DNA of 64,000 nt, taken from positions 7,502,001-7,566,000 of the forward strand of contig JARUPY010000387.1 of assembly GCA_029817715.1 (NCBI GenBank), given 5' to 3'. Below the pieces are notes generated by a model. The model did no database searches. It saw only the letters and a list, made by a program, of their open reading frames with translations, and was not told the DNA's origin. Positions 34,091 to 48,506 of the stretch are shown here, piece after piece (position 1 is the stretch's first letter; every line of letters begins with the position of its first letter). Both the position numbers and the translations under genes were made by a program. This DNA is from Melastoma dodecandrum. Lineage: Eukaryota > Streptophyta > Magnoliopsida > Myrtales > Melastomataceae.

Positions 34091-36419
34091 GGGGATCATT
34101 TTGGCTTCGGAAAATGCTAGTTCGCAAGCACGAAAGTTCGGAGCATGCGGGATGCACAACATTGCGTAAGTTGTGCACGGGGTTTCTCATTGTGCTCATG
34201 AGCTCATTCCAACGATATAGACCCGAATCTCAGATAAATAAGTCTTGTTATGAATTGTTTGGGAACTATTTGGGGATCGTTTAGGGTTCGAAAAATGCAT
34301 GTTCAGAAGCACGAATAATCGGGGCATGCGGGTTGCACAACTTTGGGTATGTTGTGCGCGGGGCTCCTCATTGTGCATATGAACTCATTCCAACGAAATG
34401 AACCCGAATATCGAATGAATAACTCTTGTTTTGAATGGTGTGGGAAATATTTGAGAATCGTTTAGTATTTGAAAAATGCATGTTCGGAAGCACGAATGCT
34501 CGGAGCATGCGGGATGCACAACATTGCGAAAGTTGTGCGCGGGGTTTCTCATTGTGCTCATGACGTCATTCCAACGATATGGACCCGAATCTCCGATGAA
34601 TACCTCTTGTTATGAATAGTTTGGGAACAATTTTGGGATCGTTTAGTGTTCGGAAAATGCATGTTCGGAAGCACGAATGTTCGGAGCATGCGGGATGTAC
34701 AACATTGCGTAATCTATGTGCGGGGTTCCTCATTGTTCACATGAACCCATTTCAACGAAATGGACCCGAATCTCGAATGTATAACTTCTGAATTGAAAAA
34801 TTTGGGAGAAATTTGGGATCGTTTAGGCTTCGAAAAATGCAAGTTTAGAAGAACGAAAGTTCGGACATGCGGGATGCACAACTTTACGTATGTTGTGCGC
34901 GGGGTTTCTCACTGTGCGCACGAACTCATTCTAACAAAATGGACCCGAATCTCGAATGAATAACTCTTGTTTTGAATTTTTTATGAAACATTTGTGGATC
35001 GTTTAGGTTTCTGAAATTCAAGTTCGGAAGCATGAATATTCGGAGCTTGTAGGATGCACAACTTTGCGTAAGTTGTGCGCGAGATTACTCACTGTGTACA
35101 TGAACTCATTCCAACGAAATTGATCCGAATCTCGAATGAATAACCCCTGTTTTGAATAGTTTGGAAAACAATTGGGGTTTGCTTTGGCTTTTGAAAATTC
35201 AAGTTCGGAAGCACGAATGTTCGGAGCATGCAGGATGCACAACATTGCGTAAGTTGTGCGTGGGGCTTCTCATTGTGCTCATGAGCTCATTCCAACGATA
35301 TGGACCCGAATCTCAGAGGAATAACTCTTGTTATGAATCATTTGGGAACTATTTGGGGATCGTTTTGGGTTCGAAAAATGCATGTTCGGCAGCACAAATG
35401 TTCGGAGCATGCGGGACGTACAACTTTGGATAAGTTGTGCCCAGGGTTTCTCATTGTTCACATGAACCCATTACAACGAAATGGACCCGAATCTGGAATG
35501 TATAACTCTAGTATTGAATAGTTTGGGAGACACTTGGGGATCGTTTAGGCTTAGAAAAATGCAAGTTTAGAAGGACGAAAGTTCGGACATGCGGGATGCA
35601 CAACTTTACGTATGTTATGCGCGGGGTTTGTCACTGTGCACATGAACTCATTCCAACGAAATGGACCCGAATCTCGATTGAATAACTCTTGTTTGGAAAG
35701 GTATATAAAACATTTGGGAATCGTTTAGGCTTCTGAAAATTCAAGTTTAGATGCACGAATATTCGGAGCTTGTAGGATGCACGACATTACGTAAGTGGTG
35801 TGCGGGGTTGTTCACTGTGCATATGAACTCATTGCAACGAAAGGGACCCGAATGTCGAATGTAGAACTTTAATTTTGAATAGTTTGGGTAACATTAGGGG
35901 ATTGTTTAGGCTTCTGAAAATTCAAGTTCGGAAGCACGAATGTTCGGATCATGCAGGATGCACAACTTTGCGTAAGTTGTGCTCGGGGTTCCTCATTATG
36001 CACATGAACTGATTCCAATGAAAGGGACCCGAAGGTCGAATGTTGAACTCCAATTTTGAATAGTTTGGGAAATATTTGGGGATCATTTAGGCATCGAAAA
36101 TGCATGTTCGGAAGCACGAAAGTTCGGAGCATGCGGGATGCCCAACATTGCGAAAGTAGTGCGCGGGGTTTCCCATTGTGCACATGAACTCAATCCAACG
36201 AAATGGACCCAAATCTCGAATGAATAACTCGTGTTTTAAATGGTATATGAAACATTTCGGGATCGTTTTGGCGTCTGAAAATTCAAGTTCGGAAGCACGA
36301 ATATTCGAAGCTTGTAATATGCACGACTTTGCGTAAGTGGTGCGCGGGATTGCTCACTGTGCACATGAACTCATTCCCACGAAATTGATCTGAATCTCGA
36401 ATGAATAACTGTTGTTTTG

Positions 36420-39400
36420 AATAGTTTCGGAAACATTTGGGGATCGTTTAGGCTTCTGAAAATTCAAGTTCAGAAGCACGAATGTTCGGAGCATGCAGGA
36501 TGCACAACTTTGCGTATGTTGTGCGCATGGTTCCTCATTGGGCACTTAAACTCATTCCAACGAAAGGGACCCGAATGTGGAATGTTGAACTATAATTTTG
36601 AATAGTTTGGGTAACATTTGGAGATCGTTTAGGCTTCAAAAAATTCAAGTTCGAAAGCACGAATGTTCGGAGCATGCAGGATGCACAACTTTGCGTAAGT
36701 TGTGCGCGGGGTTCCTCATTGTGCACATGAACTCATTCTAACAAAAGGGACCCGATTGTCGAAGGTAGAACTCCAATTTTGAATAGTTTGAGAAAAATTT
36801 CGGGATCAGTTAGGCATCGGAAAATGCATGTTCGGAAGCCCGAAGGTTCGGAGCATGTGGGATGAACAACTTTGCGTAAGTTGTGCGCGTGGCTTCCCAT
36901 TGTGCACAAGAACTCATTCCAACGAAATGGACCCGAATCTGGGATGAATTATTCTTGTTTTGAATAGTTTGGGTAACATTTGGGGATGGTTTAGGCTTCT
37001 GAAAATTCAAGTTCGGAAGCACGAATGTTCGGAGTTTGTAGGATGCACAACTTTGTGTAAGTTGTGCGCGGGGTTTCCCATTGTGCACAAGAACTCATTC
37101 CAACGAAATGGACACGAATCTGGGAAGAATTATTCTTGTTTTGAATAGTTTGAGAAATATTTGGGGATCGTGTGGTATTCGAAAAATGCAAGTTCGGTAG
37201 CGCAATTGTTCGGAACATGCGGGATGCACAACTTTGCGTATGCTGTGCGCGGGGCTCCTCATTGTGCACATGAACTCATTCCAACGAAATGGACCCGAAT
37301 ATCGAATGAATAACTCTTGTTTTGAATGGTGTGGGAAATATTTGGGGATCGTTTAATATTTGGAAAATGCATGTTCGGAAGTACGAATGTTCGAAGCATA
37401 CAGGGTGCACAACATTGCGTAAGTTGTGCGCGGGGTTTCTCATTATGCTCATGAGCTCATTCCAACGATATGGACCCGAATCTAAGAAGAATAACTCTTC
37501 TTATGAATAGTTTGGGAACTATTTGGGGATCGTTTAGGGTTCTGAAAATGCATGTTCGGCAGCACGAATGTTCGGAGCAAGCGGGATGTACAATTTTGCG
37601 TAAGCTGTGCGCGGGATTCCTCATTGTTCACATGAACTCGTTCCAACGAAATGGACCCGAATCTCAAATGTGTAACTCTTGTATTGAATAGTTTGGGAGA
37701 CACTTGGGGATCGTTTAGGCTTCGAAAAATGCAAGTTTAGATGCACAAAAGTTCGGACATGCGGGATGCACAACTTTGCGTATGTTGTGCGTGGGGTTCG
37801 CACTGTGCACATGAACTCATTCCAACGAAATGGACCCGAATCTCGAATGAATAACTCTTGTTTTGATTGGTATATGAAACATTTGGGGATCGTTTTGGCT
37901 TCTGAAAATTCAATTTCGGAAGCACGAATATTCGGAGCTTTTGGGATGCACGACTTTGCGTAAATGGTGCGCGGGGTTGCTAACTGTCCACATGAACTCA
38001 TTCCAACGAAATTGATCCGAATCTCGAATGAATGGCTGTTGTTTTGAATAGTTTCGAAAACATTTGGGGATCGTTTAGGCTTCTGAAAATTCAAGTTCAG
38101 AGGCACGAATGTTCGGAGCATGCAGGATGCACAACTTTGCGTATGTTGTGCGCATGGTTTCTCATTGGGCACTTAAACTCATTCCAATGAAAGGGACCCG
38201 AATGTCGAATGTTGAACTATAATTTTGAATAGTTTGGGTAACATTTGGAGATCGTTTAGGCTTCAAAAAATTCAAGTTCGAAAGCACGAATGTTCGGAGC
38301 ATGCAGGATGCACAACTTTGCGTAAGTTGTGCGCGGGGTTCCTCATTGTGCACATGAACTCATTCTAACAAAAGGGACCCGATTGTCGAAGGTAGAACTC
38401 CAATTTTGAATAGTTTGAGAAAAATTTCGGGATCAGTTAGGCATCGGAAAATGCATGTTCGGAAGCCCGAAGGTTCGGAGCATGTGGGATGAACAACTTT
38501 GCGTAAGTTGTGCGCGTGGCTTCCCATTGTGCACAAGAACTCATTCCAACGAAATGGACCCGAATCTGGGATGAATTATTCTTGTTTTGAATAGTTTGGG
38601 TAACATTTGGGGATGGTTTAGGCTTCTGAAAATTCAAGTTCGGAAGCACGAATGTTCGGAGTTTGTAGGATGCACAACTTTGTGTAAGTTGTGCGCGGGG
38701 TTTCCCATTGTGCACAAGAACTCATTCCAACGAAATGGACACGAATCTGGGAAGAATTATTCTTGTTTTGAATAGTTTGAGAAATATTTGGGGATCGTGT
38801 GGTATTCGGAAAATGCAAGTTCGGTAGCGCAATTGTTCGGAACATGCGGGATGCACAACTTTGCGTATGCTGTGCGCGGGGCTCCTCATTGTGCACATGA
38901 ACTCCTTCCAACGAAATGGACCCGAATATCGAATGAATAACTCTTGTTTTGAATGGTGTGGGAAATATTTGGGGATCGTTTAATATTTGGAAATTGCATG
39001 TTCGGAAGTACGAATGTTCGAAGCATACAGGGTGCACAACATTGCGTAAGTTGTGCGCGGGGTTTCTCATTATGCTCATGAGCTCATTCCAACGATATGG
39101 ACCCGAATCTAAGAAGAATAACTCTTCTTATGAATAGTTTGGGAACTATTTGGGGATCGTTTAGGGTTCTGAAAATGCATGTTCGGCAGCACGAATGTTC
39201 GGAGCAAGCGGGATGTACAATTTTGCGTAAGCTGTGCGCGGGATTCCTCATTGTTCACATGAACTCGTTCCAACGAAATGGACCCGAATCTCAAATGTGT
39301 AACTCTTGTATTGAATAGTTTGGGAGACACTTGGGGATCGTTTAGGCTTCGAAAAATGCAAGTTTAGATGCACAAAAGTTCGGACATGCGGGATGCACAA

Positions 39401-39673
39401 CTTTGCGTATGTTGTGCGTGGGGTTCGCACTGTGCACATGAACTCATTCCAACGAAATGGACCCGAATCTCGAATGAATAACTCTTGTTTTGATTGGTAT
39501 ATGAAACATTTGGGGATCGTTTTGGCTTCTGAAAATTCAAGTTCGGAAGCACGAATATTCGGAGCTTTTGGGATGCACGACTTTGCGTAAATGGTGCGCG
39601 GGGTTGCTCACTGTCCACATGAACTCATTCCAACGAAATTGATCCGAATCTCGAATGAATGGCTGTTGTTTTG
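36420..39673. repeat. Higher-order repeat: two copies of a 1627 bp block (9 monomers)
   Basis: About 36420-38046 and 38047-39673 match at a constant offset of 1627 bases with only scattered single-base differences by eye. The monomers within a block differ clearly from one another. The limits are approximate. Confidence 0.9.
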
Positions 39674-41149
39674 AATAGTTTGGAAAAAATTTGGGGATCT
39701 TTTTGGCTTCTGAAAATTCAAGTTCAGAAGCACGAATGTTCGGAGCCTGCAGGATGCACAACTTTGAGTAAGTTGTGCGCGGGGTTCCTCATTGGGCACA
39801 TGAACTCATTCCAACGAAAGGGACCCGAATGTTAAATGTCGAACTCCAATTTTGAAAAGTTTGGGAAACATGCGGAGATCATTTAGGCATCAGAAAATGC
39901 AAGTTCGGAAGCACGAATATTCGGAGCATGCGGGATGCTCAACATTGCGAAACTTTTGCGCGGGGTTTCCCATTGTACACATGAACTCATTCCAACGAAA
40001 TGGGCCCAAATCTCGAATGAATAACTCTTGTTTTGAATGGTATATGAAAAATTTAGGCATCGTTTAGGCTTCTGAAAATTCAAGTTCGGAAGCACAAATA
40101 TTCGGAGCTTGTAGGATGCACAACTTTGCGTAAGTTGTACGCAAGGGTTTTTCATTGTGCACAAGAACCCATTCCAGCGAAATGGACCCGAATCTGGAAT
40201 GAATTATTCTCGTTTTGAGTAGTTTGGGAAATATTTGGGGATCGTCTGGTATTCGGAAAATGCAAGTTCGGTAGCACCAATGTTCGGAGCATGCGGGATG
40301 CACAACTTTGCGTATGCTGTGCGTGGGGCTGCTCATTGCGCAGATGAACTGATTCCAACGAAATTGATCCGACTCTCGAATGAATAACTGTTGTTTGAAT
40401 AGTTTTGGAAACATTTGGGGATCGTTTAGGCTTCTGAAAAATCAAGTTTAGAAGCACGAATGTTCGGAGCATGTAGGATGCACAACTATGCGTATGTTGT
40501 GAGCAGGGTTCCTCATTGGGCACATGAACTCATTCCAACGAAAGGGACCCGAATGTCTCATGAAGAACTCTAATTTTGAATAGTTCGGGTAACATTTGGG
40601 GATCGTTTAGGATTCGAAAAATTCAAGTTCGGAAGCACAAATGTTCGGAGCAAGCAGGATGCACAACTTTGCGTAAGTTGTGCGCGGGGTTCCTCATTGT
40701 GCACATGAACTCATTCCAACGAAAGGGACCCGAAATGTCGAATGTTGAACTCCAATTTTGAATAGTTTGGGAAACATTCGGGGATCATTTAGGCATCGAA
40801 AAATGCATGTTCGGAAGCGCGAAAGTTCGGAGCATGCGGGAAGCCCAACATTGCGAAAGTTGTGCGCGGGGTTTCCCATTGTGCACAATAAATCATTCCA
40901 ACGAAATGAACCCGAATCAAGGATGAAGTAGCGCGAATGTTCGGAGCATGCAGGATGCGCGGGGATCCTCATTGTGCTCATGAACTCATTCCAACGAAAT
41001 GGACCCGAATATCGAATGACTAGCTCTTGTTTTGAATGGTGTGGGAAATATTTGGGGATCGTTTAGTATTCTGAAAATGCATGTTCGGAAGCACGAATTT
41101 TCGGAGCATGCAGGAAGCACAACATTGCGTAAGTTGTGCCTGGGGTTTC

Positions 41150-42130
41150 TCATTGTGCACATGAGCTCATTCCAACGATATAGACCCAAATTTAAGATGA
41201 ATAACTCTTGTTTTCAATAGTTTGGGAACAATTTGGGGATCGTTTAGGGTTCGAAAAATGCATGTTCGGCAGCACGAATGTACGGAGTATGTAGGATGCA
41301 CAACTTTGCGTATGCTGGGCGAGGGGCTCCTCATTGTGCACATGAACTCATTCCAACGAAATGGACCCGAATATCGAATAAATAACTCTTGTTTTGAATG
41401 GTGTGGGAGATATTTGGGGACTGTTTAGTTTTTGGAAAATGCATATTCGGAAGTACCAATATTCGGAGCATGTAGGATGCATAACATTGAGTAAGTTGTG
41501 CGCCGGGTTTCTTGTTGTGCTCATGAGCTCATTCCAACGATATGGACAAGAATCTAAGACGAATAACTCTTATTATGAATAGTTTGGGAACTATTTGGGG
41601 ATCGTTTAGGGTTCGGAAAATGCATGTTCGGCAATACGAATGTACGGAGCATGCGGGATGTACAACTTTGCGTGAGCTGTGCGCGAGGTTCCTCGTTGTT
41701 CACATGAACTCATTCCAACGAAGTGGACCCGAATCTCGAATGTATAACTCTTGTATTGAATAGTTTGGGAGACACTTGGGGATCGTTTAGGCATCGAAAA
41801 ATACAAGTTTAGAAGCACGAAAGTTCGGACATGCGGGATGCAAAAACTATGCGTATGTTATGCGCAGAGTTTCTCACTGTGCACATGAACTCATTCCAAC
41901 GAAATGGACCTGAATCTCGAATGAATATCTCTTGTTTTGAATGGTATATGAAACATTTGGGGATCGTTTAGGCTTCTGAAAATCCAAGTTCAGAAGCACG
42001 AATATTCGGAGCTTGTAGGATGGACGACTTTGCGTAAGTGGTGCACGGGGTTGCTCACGGTGCACACGAACTCATTCCAACGAAATTAATTCGAATCTCG
42101 AAAGAATAACTGCTGTTTTGAATAGTTTGG
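41150..42130. repeat. Block repeated 6376 bp downstream (copy 1)
   Basis: Five or so consecutive monomers, including the unusual ones with tgtacggagtatg and ttgttgtgctcatgag, recur at 47526-48506 with an offset of 6376 bases. Confidence 0.8.
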
Positions 42131-45100
42131 GTAAGTTGCGTAACGTTTGGGTAATTCCAACGAAATTAATTCGGAGCATGCAGAATGCATAACGTTGCGT
42201 AAGTTGTGCGCGGGGATCCTCATTGGGCACATGAACTCACTCCAACGAAAGGGACCCGAATGTCATATGTAGAACTCTAATTTTGAATAGTTTGGGTAGC
42301 ATTTGGGGATCATTTAGGCTTCGGAAAATTCAAGTTTGGAAGCACGAATGCTCGGAGCATGCAGGATGCACAACTTTGCGTAAGTTGTGCACAGGGTTTT
42401 CCAATGTACACATGAACTCATTCCAACGAAATGGTCCCGAATCTCGAATGAATAACTCTTGTCTTGAATGGTATATGAAACATTTGTGGTTCGTTTAGGT
42501 TTCCGAAAATTCCAGTTCGGAAGCACGAATATTCGGAGCTTGTAGGATGCACAACTTTGTGTAAGTTGTGCGCGGGGTTGCTCACGGTACACATGAACTA
42601 ATTCCAAAACGAAATTGATCCGAATCTCGAAAGAATAACCCTTGTTTTGAATAGTTTGGGAAACATTTGGGGATCATTTTGGCTTCTGAAAATTAAAGTC
42701 CGGAAGCGCGAATGTTCGGCGCATGCTGGATGCACAACTTTGCGTAAGTTGTGCGTGTGGTTTCTCATTGAGCACATGAACTCATTCCAACGAACGGGAC
42801 TCGGATGTCGAATGTAGAAGTTTAATTTTGAATAGTTTGGTACACACTTGTGGATCGTTTAGGCTTCGAAAAATGCAAGTTCGGAAGAACGAAAGTTCGG
42901 AGCATGCAGAATGCACAACTTTGCGTACGTTGTGCGCGGGGTTCCTCATTGTGCACATGAACTCATTCCAACGAAAGGGCCCCGAATGTTGAATGTAGAA
43001 CTTAAATTTTGAATAGTTTGGGAAATATTTGGGGTTCATTTAGGCTTCGGAAAATGCAAGTTCGCAAGCACGAATGTTCGGAGCATGCGGGATGTACAAC
43101 TTTGCGTAAGCTATGCGCGGGGTTCCTCATTGTTCACATGAATCCTTTCCAACGAAATGGACTCGAATCTCGAATGTATAACTCTTGTATTGAATAGTTT
43201 GGGAGACACTTGGGGATCGTTTAGGCTTCGAAAAATTCATGTTTAGATGCACGGAAGTCCGGACATGCGGGATGCACAACTTTGCGTATGTTGTGCATGG
43301 GGTTTCTCACTGTGCACATGAACTCATTTCAACGAAATGGACTCGAATCTCGAATGAATAACTCTTGTTTTGAATGGTATATGAAACATTTGGGGATCGC
43401 TTAGGCTTCTGAAAATTCAAGTTCGGAAGCACGAATATTCGGAGCTTGTAGGATGCACGACTTTGCGTAAGTGGTGCGCGGGGTTGCTCACTGTGCACAT
43501 GAACTCATTACAACGAAATTCATCAGAATCTCGAAAGAATAACTGTTGTTTTGAATAGTTTGGAAAATATTTGGGGATCGTTTAGGCTTCTAAAAATTCA
43601 AGTTCGGAGGCACGAATGTTCGGAGCATGCAGGATGCACAACTTTGCGTAAGTTGTGCGCGGGATTCCTCATTGGGCACAAGAACTCATTTCAACGAAAG
43701 TGACCCGAATGTCGAATGTAGAACTCTAATTTTGAATAGTTTGGGTAACATTTCAACGAAATGGACCCGAATATCGAATGAATAACTCTTGTTTTGAATG
43801 GTATATGAAACATTTGGGGATCGTTTGTGCTTCCGAAAATTCAAATTCGGAAGCACGAATATTCGGAGCTTGTAGGATGAAAGACTTTGCGTAAGTGGTG
43901 CGCGGGGTTGCTCACTCTGCACATGAACTCATTCCAATGAAATTCATCCGAATCTCGAATGAATAACTGTTGTTTTGAATAGTTTGGGATATTTAGGGAT
44001 CGTATAGGCTTCTAAAAATTCAAGTTCGGAAGCACAAATGTTCGGAGCATGCAGGGTGCAGAACTGCGCGTAAGTGGTGCGCGGGGTTCCCCATTGTGCA
44101 CATGAACTCATTCCAACAAAAGGGACCCGAATGTCAAATGTAGAACTCCAATTTTGAATAGTTTGGGAAACATTCGAGGATCATTTATGCATCGGAAAAT
44201 ACAAGTTCAGAAGCACGAAAGTTCGGAGTATGCGGGATGCCCAACATTGCGAAAGTTGTGCGTGGGGTTTCCCATTGTGCACATGAACTCATTCCAACAA
44301 AATGGTCCCGAATCTCAAAGGAATAACTCTTGTTTTAACTGGTATAAGAAACATTTGTGGATCGTTTAGGCTTCCGAAAATTCAAGTTCAGAAGCACGAA
44401 TATTCGGAGCTTGTACGATGCACAACTTGGTGTAAGTTGTTCGCGGGGTTGCTCACGGTGCACATGAACTCATTCCAAAACGAAATTGATCCGAATCTCG
44501 AAAGAATAACCTTGTTTTGAATAGTTTGGTCAACATTTGGGGATCATTTAAGATTCTGAAAATATAAGTTTGGAAGCACGAATGTTCGGCGCATGCTGGA
44601 TGCACAACTTTGCGTAAGTTGTGCGCGGGGTTCCTCATTGAGCACATGAACTCATTCCAACGAACGGGACTCGAATGTCGAATGTAGAACTCTAATTTTG
44701 AATTGTTTGGTACGCACTTGGGGATCGTTTAGGCTTCGAAAAATGCAAGTTCGGAAGAACAAAAGTTCGGAGCATGCAGGAAGCACAACTTTGCGTAAGT
44801 TGTGCGCGGGGTTCCTCATTGTGCACATGAACTCATTCCAACGAAAGTGTCCCGAATGTTGAATGTAGAACTCCAATTTTTAATAGTTTGGGAAATATTT
44901 GGGGTTCATTTAGGCTTCGGAAAATGCAAGTTCGCAAGAACGAATGTTCGGAGCATGTGGGATGCACAACATTGCGTAAGTTGTGCGCGGGGTTTCTCAT
45001 TGTGCTGATGAGCCCTTTCCAATGATAGAGACCCGAATCTCAGATGAATAACTCTTGTTATGAATAGTTTGGGAACTATTTGGGGATTGTTTAGGGTTAG

Positions 45101-47525
45101 GAAAATGCATGTTCGGAAGCACGAATATTCGGGGCATGCGGGATGCACAACTTTGCGTATGCTGTGCGCGGGGCTCATCATTGTGCACATGAACTCGTTC
45201 CAACGAAATGAACCCGAATATCGAATGAATAACTCTTGTTTTGAATGGTGTGGGAAATATTTGAGGATCGTTTAGTATTTGAAGAATGCATGTTCGGAAG
45301 CACGAATGTTCGGAGCGTACGGGATGCACAACATTGCGAAAGTTGTGAACGGGGTTTCTCATTTTGCTCATGTGGTCATTCCAATGATATGGACCCGAAT
45401 CTCAGATAAATATCTATTGTTATGAATAGTTTGAAACTATTTGGTGATCGTTTAGGGTTCGAAAAATGCATGTTCGGATGCACGAATGTTCTGAGCATGC
45501 GGGATGTACAACTTTACGTAAGCTCTGCGCGGGGTTCCTCGTTGTTCACATGAACCCATTCCAACAAAATGGAACCGAATCTCGAATGAATAACTCTTTT
45601 TTTGATTTGTTTATGAAACATTTGGCGATCGTTTAGGCTTTTGAAATTTAAGTTCAGAAGCACGAATATTCGGAGCTTGTAGGATGCACAAGTTTGCGTA
45701 AGTGGTGCGTGGGGTTGCTCACGGTGCACATGAACTCATTCCAACGAAATTGTCCCAAATCTCGAAAGAATAACCCTTGTTTTGAATGGTATATGAAACA
45801 TTTAGGATCGTTTAGGCATCTGAAAATTCAAGTTCGAAAGCACGAATATTCGGAGCATGTAGGATGCACAACTTTGCGTAAGTTCTGCGCAGGGTTTTCC
45901 ATTGTGCACAAGAACTCAATCCAACGAAATTGACCCGAATCTGGGATGAATTATTCTCGTTTTGAATAGTTTGGGAAATATTTGGGGATCGTCTGGTATT
46001 CGAAAAATGCAAGTCCGGTAGCGCGAATGTTCGTAGCATGCGGGATGCACAACTTTGCGTAAGCTGTGTGCGGGGCTGCTCATTGTGCAGATGAACTGAT
46101 TCCAACGAAATTGATCCGAATCTTGAATGAATAACTGTTGTTTTGAATAGTTTGGGAAACATTTGGGGATCGTTTAAGCTTCTGAAAATTCAGGTTTAGA
46201 AGAACGAATGTTCAGAGCATGTAGGATGCACAACTATGCGTATGTTGGGAGCGGGGTTCCTCATTGGGCACATGAACACATTCCAACGAAAGGGACCCGA
46301 ATGTCTCATGTAGAACTCTAATTTTGAATAGTTTGGGGAACATTTGGGGATCGTTTGGGCTTCGAAAAATTCAAGTTCGGAAGCACGAATGTTCGGAGCA
46401 AGCAGGATGCACAACTTTGCGTAAGTTGTGCGTGGGGTTCCTCATTGTGCACATGAACTCATTCCAATGAAAGGGGCCCGAATGTCGAATGTAGAACACC
46501 AATTTTGAATAGTTTGGGAAACATTTGGGGATCATTTGGCATCGAAAAATGCTTGTCCGGAAGCACGAAAGTTCGGAGCATGCGGGATGCCCAACATTGC
46601 GAAAGTAGTGCGCGGGGTTTCCCATTGTGCACATGAACTCAATCCAACGAAATTGACCCAAATCTCGAATGAATAACTCTTGTTTTAAATGGTATATGAA
46701 ACATTTGAGAATCGTTTAGGCTTTTGAAAATTCAAGTTCGGAAGCACGAATATTCGAAGCTTGTAGTATGTATGACTTTGCGTAAGTGGTGCGCGGGATT
46801 GCTCACTGTACACATGAATTCATTCCCACGAAATTGATCCGAATCTCGATTGAATAACTGTTGTTTTGAATAGTTTGGGAAGCATTTGTCGATCGTTTAG
46901 GCTTCTGAAAATTCAAGTTTAGAAGCACGAATGTTCGGAGCATGCAGGAAGCACAACTTTGCGTATGTTGTGCGCCGGGTTCCTCATTGGGCACTTGAAC
47001 TCATTCCAACGAAAGGGACCCGAATGTCGAATGTATAACTATAATTTTGAATAGTTTGGGTAACATTTGGAGATCGTTTAGGCTTCGAAAAATTCAAGTT
47101 CGGAAGCACGAATATTCGGAGCAAGCAGGATGCACAACTTTGCGTAAGTTGTGCGCGGGGTTCCTCATTGTGCACATGAACTCATTCCAACGAAAGCGAC
47201 CCGAATATCGAAGGTAGAACTCCAATTTTGAATAGTTTGAGAAAAATTTGGGCATCAGTTAGGCATCGGAAAATGCATGTTCGGAAGCACGAAGGTTCGG
47301 AGCATCGGGATGCCCAACATTGCGAAAGTTGTGCGCGGAGTTTCCCATTGTGCACATGAACTCATTCCAACGAAATAGACCCGAATCTCGAATTAATAAC
47401 TCTTGTTTTGAGTAGGATATGAAACATTTAGGGATCGTTTAGGCTTTTGAAAATTCAAGTTCGTAAGCACGAATATTCGGAGCTTGTAGGATGCACTACT
47501 TTGCGTAAGTTGTGCGCGGGGTTTC

Positions 47526-48506
47526 CCATTGTGCACAAGAGCTCATTCCAACGAAATAGACCCGAATTTGGGATGAATTATTCTTGTTTTCAATAGTTTG
47601 GGAACAATTTGGGGATTGTTTAGGATTCGGAAAATGCATGTTCGGCAGCACGAATGTACGGAGTATACAGGATGCACAACTTTGCGTATGCTGGGCGCGG
47701 GGCTCCTCATTGTGCACATGAACTCATTCCAATGAAATGGACCCGAATATCGAATAAATAACTCTTGTTTTGAATGGTGTGGGAGATATTTGGGGACTGC
47801 TTTGTTTTTGGAAAATGCATATTCGGAAGTACCAATGTTCGGAGCATGTAGGATGCATAACATTGAGTAAGTTGTGCGCCGGGTTTCTTGTTGTGCTCAT
47901 GAGCTCATTCCAACGATATGGACCAGAATCTAAGACGAATAACTCTTATTATGAATAGTTTGGGAACTATTTGGGGATCGTTTAGGGTTCGAAAAATGCA
48001 CGTTCGGCAGCACGAATGTACGGAGCATGCGGGATGTACAACTTTGCGTGAGCTGTGCGCGAGGTTCCTCGTTGTTCACATGAACTCATTCCAACGAAGT
48101 GGACCCGAATCTCGAATGTATAACTCTTGTATTGAATAGTTTGGGAGACACATGGGGATCGTTTATACATCGAAAAATGCAAGTTTAGAAGCACGAAAGT
48201 TCGGACATGCGGGATGCAAAAACTTTGCGTATGTTGTGCGCGGGGTTTCTTACTGTGCACATGAACTCATTCCAACGAAATGGACCTGAATCCTGAATGA
48301 ATATCTCTTATTTTGAATGGTATATGAAACATTTGTGGATCGTTTAGGCTGCTGAAAATCCAAGTTCGGAAGCACGAATATTCGGAGCTTGTAGGATGCA
48401 CGACTTTGCGTAAGTGGTGCACGGGGTTGCTCACGGTGCACATGAACTCATTCCAACAAAATTGATCCGAATCTCGAATGAATAACTGTTGTTTTGAATA
48501 GTTTGG
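47526..48506. repeat. Block repeated from 41150 (copy 2)
   Basis: Second copy of the block at 41150-42130, slightly more diverged than the 1627 bp pair. About 5.4 kb of other monomers lie between the copies. Confidence 0.8.
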
